In this document: positions 33,740-38,267 of the stretch, in pieces
Numbering within the stretch: the first letter of the stretch is position 1
How the letters are laid out: the number at the start of each line of letters is the position of its first letter
Translations under genes and position numbers: made by a program
Notes under the pieces: model-generated
The model's database searches: none
The model's input: only the letters and a program-made list of their open reading frames with translations
What the model was told of the DNA's origin: nothing
NCBI GenBank assembly: GCA_017743475.1
Contig: JAGHYV010000044.1
Coordinates: forward strand, 1 to 38,267
DNA length: 38,267 nucleotides
Source of the DNA: Roseiflexus sp.
GTDB taxonomy: Bacteria > Chloroflexota > Chloroflexia > Chloroflexales > Roseiflexaceae
Direction of reading: 5' to 3'

Positions 33740-35684
33740 GCAGGTGCAATCGAGCTTTTTGCCGGATACCTCACGGATTGCGGAGGGAGCGGTGCATCGG
33801 CGTGTGCCGCTCGCCGCCTTTTTGTTTCTGTTCGCGCTCTACCTGTTGACGGCGAGCGGTCATCTCTATTCGCCCGACGAAGAGGCGATGTACTATGTGA
33901 CGCGCGGACTGGCGACACGCGGCGACATCGCTATCGAGGGGGACGATCTCGTGCCGATGCCGTTGCGGGAAGGGCGCGATGGACGCAGGGTTTCGCCGTA
34001 TGGCATCCTTCCTTCGCTGGCGGCGTTGCCATTCTTCGCCCTCGGCGCGCTGCTTGCCAGTGGTGCATCGGTCGAGGTCTACGAGTACCTCACCCGTTTT
34101 ACGGTCAGTCTGCTGAATGCGCCGGTGACTGCCGCTACCGGCGCGGTTCTGTTCTCATTTGTGGTATCTCTGGGGTATGGCAGGCAGGCGGCATGGCTGG
34201 CAGTGGGAGCGTTCGGCGTGGCGAGCCTGGCGTGGCCCTATGCCCGCACCTTCTTCTCCGAGCCACTGGCGGGACTCCTTCTGATCCTGGCAGTCGAACG
34301 GGCGCATAGCGCGTCTGCGCGTCATGACCGACGAGCGCTGCTGATCTCCGGCGTTGCGACCGGTCTGCTGGTTGCCACGCGCATCGCTGCGCTGGTTGCT
34401 GTACCGTTTTTGATGCTGTATGTGGCAGCGATCACGGTTTCCTGCCTGGGGGCGTCGCGTAGAATAGCGGAGCGACTCCGTGTGATAGTAGCGCACCTGG
34501 GTCTATGGAGTCTGGGGTTGGTTCCCGGTGTGGCGCTGGTTATCGGCTACAATCTGGCACGCTTTGGTTTACCGCTGGCGAGTGGCTACGGCGATGAAGC
34601 GAGCGCTTTTACTACACCGCTGCTGACCGGATTGACCGGGTTGTTGCTCAGTCCTGGTAAAAGCCTGTTCCTGTACGCGCCGGTTGCGGCGTTGGCGCTG
34701 GCGGGTGCGCCGTTGCTGTGGCGGCGCTGGCGCATGGAGGTGGCACTGTTGCTGAGCCTAGTCATCGCTCATGTGATCCTGTACGCACACTGGCATGCCT
34801 GGGATGGCGGCGGGGTCTGGGGTCCACGATTGCTGCTGCCGATCGTGCCGTTGTTGGCAGTGCTGGCAGCGCCGGTATTCGAGCGTGCAGCATCGGGAGG
34901 ACGGGCGTTGCGGCTGGTTGTCGGGATCGTTCTGGCGTTTGGAACGATCAATGCGCTGGCAGGCGTTCTCGTCGACCCGGCGATCTACCTCAATATGGGG
35001 ATTCCGCACCGTCGGATCTATTTTGAGGCGGCCCACTCGCCATTGCTGGCGCACTGGCGCATTGCCGCGGAACGCTGGCAGGCGCGGTATGGCGGCGGGC
35101 AGTGCGTGATCGGCGACGGATTTTACTTTCCGGACGGGCGTGGTGCGTTGCTGCCGCGCATGACTGGCGCATATGGAACGCTATCCTGCCGGAGCGACAG
35201 ACCGACACTGCTCACACTCCGCATCAACGACGACCGTCCGACCGGCGCGCCGCCGGGCAACCCGACGCTCGACATCGCCGGGCGTCGGGTTGCATTGCGT
35301 AGTGGTCAGGGAAGCCTGATATATGTGCTTGCGCCGCCGGGCGCACCGCTAGTGCTGCGGGCGCAGCCGTTTGTGCAGACGATACCAGGAACGGAGCGGC
35401 AGCGAATGGTGGGATTGCGGATCGATGCGATCATCGCCATTGATGACTATGGCATTCAACTGCCGCTCTCTGATGCAGCGATCGAACCGCCGCCGGCAAG
35501 CCCGCGCTACCGTTGGGGGTGGTATTTCGTTCCAACTGTTCGCCACACGACCGACCTGTGGCTCGGGTATCTACTGCGCAGCGAGATCGGTTTCGTTCGT
35601 GCACTGGCTGTCGCCGGGTTGCTGGTCGGCACGGCGCTGGCGGCAGGTGTGGCGGGGAGGAGGAGGTTGGGCGTTGAACATTGA
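33723..35684 (+). CDS. ArnT/PMT-like integral membrane glycosyltransferase
   Basis: This encodes 653 residues. About ten hydrophobic segments lie between residues 28 and 440, followed by an extracytoplasmic beta-rich C-terminus and one final helix at about 623-645. LYSPDEEAMYYVTRGLATRGD near residues 47-67 matches the first-loop acidic motif of GT-C enzymes that take sugars from polyprenyl phosphates. ATG at 33723 overlaps the hydrolase gene by 17 bp. The acceptor is unknown. It presumably glycosylates lipid or protein on the outer face of the membrane. Confidence 0.8.
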   Translation: MPVVNEQVQSSFLPDTSRIAEGAVHRRVPLAAFLFLFALYLLTASGHLYSPDEEAMYYVTRGLATRGDIAIEGDDLVPMPLREGRDGRRVSPYGILPSLAALPFFALGALLASGASVEVYEYLTRFTVSLLNAPVTAATGAVLFSFVVSLGYGRQAAWLAVGAFGVASLAWPYARTFFSEPLAGLLLILAVERAHSASARHDRRALLISGVATGLLVATRIAALVAVPFLMLYVAAITVSCLGASRRIAERLRVIVAHLGLWSLGLVPGVALVIGYNLARFGLPLASGYGDEASAFTTPLLTGLTGLLLSPGKSLFLYAPVAALALAGAPLLWRRWRMEVALLLSLVIAHVILYAHWHAWDGGGVWGPRLLLPIVPLLAVLAAPVFERAASGGRALRLVVGIVLAFGTINALAGVLVDPAIYLNMGIPHRRIYFEAAHSPLLAHWRIAAERWQARYGGGQCVIGDGFYFPDGRGALLPRMTGAYGTLSCRSDRPTLLTLRINDDRPTGAPPGNPTLDIAGRRVALRSGQGSLIYVLAPPGAPLVLRAQPFVQTIPGTERQRMVGLRIDAIIAIDDYGIQLPLSDAAIEPPPASPRYRWGWYFVPTVRHTTDLWLGYLLRSEIGFVRALAVAGLLVGTALAAGVAGRRRLGVEH

Positions 35685-35704
35685 ATGTTCAACGTTCAAC
35701 GTTG
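35673..35704. promoter_or_regulatory. Near-perfect palindrome at the glycosyltransferase stop
   Basis: GTTGAACATT-G-AATGTTCAAC (35673-35693) is a 21-bp palindrome around a single central base, spanning the stop codon. TTCAACG units then repeat to about 35704. It could be a terminator stem or operator for the metallopeptidase 45 bp downstream. Confidence 0.5.
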
Positions 35705-35748
35705 TGACGGTGAGAGAGCTGGCACGCCATACGTAAGGAGTGAATGCC

Positions 35749-37800
35749 ATGCATCATCGTACTATATTGGCGCTGGTCCTGTTGCTGCTGCCCATATTCA
35801 TGGCGACGCGCGACTATTCGGCAGCACGCGCCAATCTGTCGTCTCCTTCGTCGGACAGGCGAGTTTATCTGCCGCTGGTTACACGCCCTGCGACGATCGA
35901 TCTCGTTCTTAACCAGGTCGAGATCACGCAATCGGTGCAGAATGGCAGCAACACTGTGCCGATGGTTGCGGGTCGTCCAACAGTAGCGCGCGTGTACGTA
36001 ACCGTATCCGGCGTTACGGAAGCGTCCAACGTGATTGTTGAGGCTTCAGCATCGCGCAATGGCGTTCCCCTGCCCGGCTCGCCGCGCCGCTCGGATCCAC
36101 GCACGGTGACAACCAGTGTGTCGCGTGGAAACTATGCCAGCAGTTTCAACCTGGCTTTGCCAGCTGAATGGTTGTCGGGCAATGTGCGACTCAGCATTGT
36201 CGTTGATCCCGACAATCGGATCACCGAAGTGAACGAGACCAACAATAGTCTGACGCAGACGCTGGAGTTTCTCGCCGTACCGCGCCTCGATCTCACGATC
36301 GTGCCGGTTCAGTACACCCACACTCCCAACGGGCGCACCTACCCGGCGCCGACACGCGACACTGTAAGCGACTGGGTAATGCGCGCCTATCCCATCCCTG
36401 GCATCAACGTTCGACTGCGTGCGCCAGTTGCCTTCACCGGTGATTTGCGGAGCGGCAATGAATGGGAACGTCTGCTCGATCTGATAACGGATGTCAAATT
36501 GAGCGACGGCGCACCGTCTTCGCGGGTCTACTACGGCTTGATACCGATCGCCAATGGGGGCGATCGCTGGTTCAGCAGCGGGATTGCCGGGATCGGGTGG
36601 ATCGGGTTGCGTGCATCGGCAGGGTTGGATCTGACGGGTTCCACCGATGCTGCTGGTCGCCTTGCCGCCCATGAGATCGGGCACAATCTGGGTCGCTTCC
36701 ATGCGCCATGCGGTGTTAGTGGCGATCCACGTCAACCTTTTCCATACGCGAATGCTTCAATCGGTCCGGATGTCTATGGTCTCGACATCAGCCGGGCACG
36801 TGTCTGGAGTCCGTTTGCACCGGACAATACGAAGGACCTGATGAGTTACTGTCAACCGCAGTGGGTTTCGGATTTTACGTATCAGGGATTGCTGAATAAT
36901 CAGCGTATCTATGGCGCCAGCGTGATGCAGAGCGGCGCCGGGTATCTGGTGCGTGTTGCGCTGACAGACGACGGCGCCACACTGGAACCGGTGTATGCGC
37001 TTGATGGGGTGACGCCGGATGCTCTGCAGCGCGGCGAATACACGGTCGAACTACGGGACGCCGCTGGCGTATTGCTCGCTTCCCATACGGTCGCTGCTGT
37101 CGAGGCGGAAGGATCGTACCACTATGGCGAAGAGTCTGTCGGACGCGACCACGATCATGGGCATATCTATCGTCGTATTACCACAGTTGTGCCGATACCT
37201 GCCAGACCGGTTGCCAGTTTCCGTCTGATCCACAATGGAGTGGTCATCGCGGAACGGGCAACCGATGCTTTGCCGCCAGCGGTCGCATCCTCCGCAACCA
37301 TCGCCCGTAACAATACGACCTGGACACTCTCCTGGTCGAACGTATCCGTTCCGGCGCTGGTGCGTTACACCCACGATGGCAGACGCTAGACGACGCTGGG
37401 AGTCGATCTGGTCGGCGGACGCCTGTCGCTCGATCCGCAGATGCTTCCTGGCGGCGGGCATGGCAGGTTCGAGATCGTTCTGGCTGACGGTAGCGGCGTC
37501 ATCGTTGTTGACGGAACACCGGCGGTCACTGCCGATGATGCCCAACCACAGGCGTGGATCGATGGTCCCGTGACGCTGCCGGTTGGTGCGCCGTTGCTGC
37601 TCTATGGAAGGGCGTCGGATCGCGATGATGGCGCGATCGACGATCTTGCCTGGCAGGTCAATGGTGTATCGGTATGGACGGGACAGACAGTATTTCTCGA
37701 CAATCTCGCTCAGGGCGAGTACCATATTCGCCTGACGGCGCGCGATAGCGCAGGGAACGTGGGGTACGCCGATCATCTGGTTCGAGTCGAACAGCGTTGA
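35749..37800 (+). pseudogene. Secreted metzincin-like peptidase with CARDB domain, split by in-frame TAG
   Basis: The frame covers 683 codons. Signal peptide at about 1-27. A CARDB-type Ig domain at about 52-178 (LSIVVDPDNRITEVNETNN). The zinc site HEIGHNLGRFH is at 308-318, with a Met-turn DLMSYC near Met365, the metzincin arrangement. A beta-rich C-terminal half ends in a PKD/Ig-like part (VTLPVGAPLLLYGRASD...). TAG at 37387-37389 (codon 547, after DGRR and before TTLGVDL) interrupts it. The frame continues undisturbed to TGA at 37798-37800, and family context suggests TGG was the original codon. The truncated 546-residue form keeps the catalytic domain and may be active. AAGGAG precedes the ATG by nine bases. 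Confidence 0.82.
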
Positions 37801-37832
37801 GGATGATGGCGTAACCAGCAAAGGTCTTTCCA

Positions 37833-38267
37833 ATGTCTGCAATCTCCTTCGAGCGAGCGCTGGAACAGTACGGTGATGACCTGTACCGTCTGGCGGTGTT
37901 GTTGTCCCCCGATCAAGCGGCAGCGAATGCACTGCTGGTGCGTACTGCCCGGCAGTTTCGCAATCACGTCGCCGCAGATGTGCGTTCGATTGCGATTGCA
38001 CTTTGTGAGCAATTGCCAGCGGAACGTGGGCTGTTCAGGAGAGGAGGAGCGCCTGCCTGGGTGACGGCAGGAACGGTGCGAACCGAAGATACGCCGCTGG
38101 TTACAGCGATCGCACGCCTGCCGCGCGCGCAGCGGTTGGCGTTAGGGCTGGCAGCGCTGCACGCTTTCACGACCGACAATCTGGCGTCGATGGAACAGGA
38201 GTGGCGTGTTCGGGTGCGAGACGCGATCAGGGCGCTGTTGCCAGTTCTCGATCCCGACCTTGATCCG
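37833..38267 (+). CDS. ECF-sigma-like protein, 5' part
   Basis: This open frame starts with ATG 37833 (AAAGG upstream) and runs off the window with 145 codons and no stop. FERALEQYGDDLYRLAVLLSPDQAAANALL (about 6-34) resembles sigma region 2.1-2.2. IARLPRAQRLALGLAALHAF (about 97-116) resembles region 4.1, although the DNA-recognition helix is poorly conserved. Such degenerate ECF-like proteins may act as regulators. The identification is tentative since the 3' end is missing. Confidence 0.55.
   Translation, partial: MSAISFERALEQYGDDLYRLAVLLSPDQAAANALLVRTARQFRNHVAADVRSIAIALCEQLPAERGLFRRGGAPAWVTAGTVRTEDTPLVTAIARLPRAQRLALGLAALHAFTTDNLASMEQEWRVRVRDAIRALLPVLDPDLDP

Overview
The window looks like a chromosomal segment of a filamentous, GC-rich Chloroflexota bacterium, most probably a Roseiflexus-type phototroph. 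This is inferred from the character of the proteins and from general recall; no marker gene settles the genus. Codon use, minus-strand housekeeping operons and the F-x-W-x(4)-GG-x(3)-FGFP repeat modules on a secreted peptidase fit that group. No tRNA, rRNA or CRISPR array is visible. One tmRNA gene is complete.

Region by region: (1) 1-1800 is an accessory patch with a MITE-like dispersed repeat, a small DUF6978-like gene and a DUF1828-DUF1829 gene broken by an in-frame TAG. (2) 1806-2248 is ssrA with its promoter and terminator. (3) 2383-3861 is a secreted DUF4874/DUF4832 protein. (4) 10800-4200 (minus strand) is a nuoABCDE operon that stops after nuoE and continues into a P-type ATPase homologue whose catalytic motifs are all altered, then a KdpD-type universal stress protein. 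(5) 11324-14455 (minus) holds ogt, an LPxTG-like DUF11 surface protein, a YesL-like membrane protein and a GT2 glycosyltransferase. (6) 14539-16953 holds a small membrane protein, an FtsB/DivIC-like protein, a bactofilin with an optional membrane anchor, and trmD. (7) 17.0-21.7 kb is a decayed zone with an IS5-family remnant, an M14 carboxypeptidase behind a repeat-rich leader, an IS630-family remnant, and a SWIM zinc-finger gene broken by a stop and cut by the IS630 copy. (8) 21.8-25.4 kb has a DsbA-like exported thiol oxidoreductase and secD-secF. (9) 25.5-28.3 kb has a methyltransferase with a duplicated start region, tsaD, and a DtxR/FeoA regulator with a clear promoter and palindromic operator. 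(10) 31.2-28.3 kb (minus) is a three-gene set: an intracellular subtilase, a small propeptide/inhibitor-like protein coupled to it by an ATGA overlap, and a CARF-nuclease of the Card1/Can2 (DUF1887) type. (11) 31.3-38.3 kb has a beta-hydroxyacid dehydrogenase, a lipoprotein glycoside hydrolase, an ArnT/PMT-like membrane glycosyltransferase, a metzincin-like secreted peptidase interrupted by TAG, and the start of an ECF-sigma-like gene.

How genes work together: nuoA-E build the connecting and NADH-side part of complex I, and the remaining subunits must come from elsewhere. secDF and the DsbA-like protein serve protein export, which suits the many exported proteins here. The best candidates for something undescribed are the subtilase / trans-propeptide / CARF-nuclease operon and the motif-less P-type ATPase paired with a stress-protein domain at the tail of a nuo operon.
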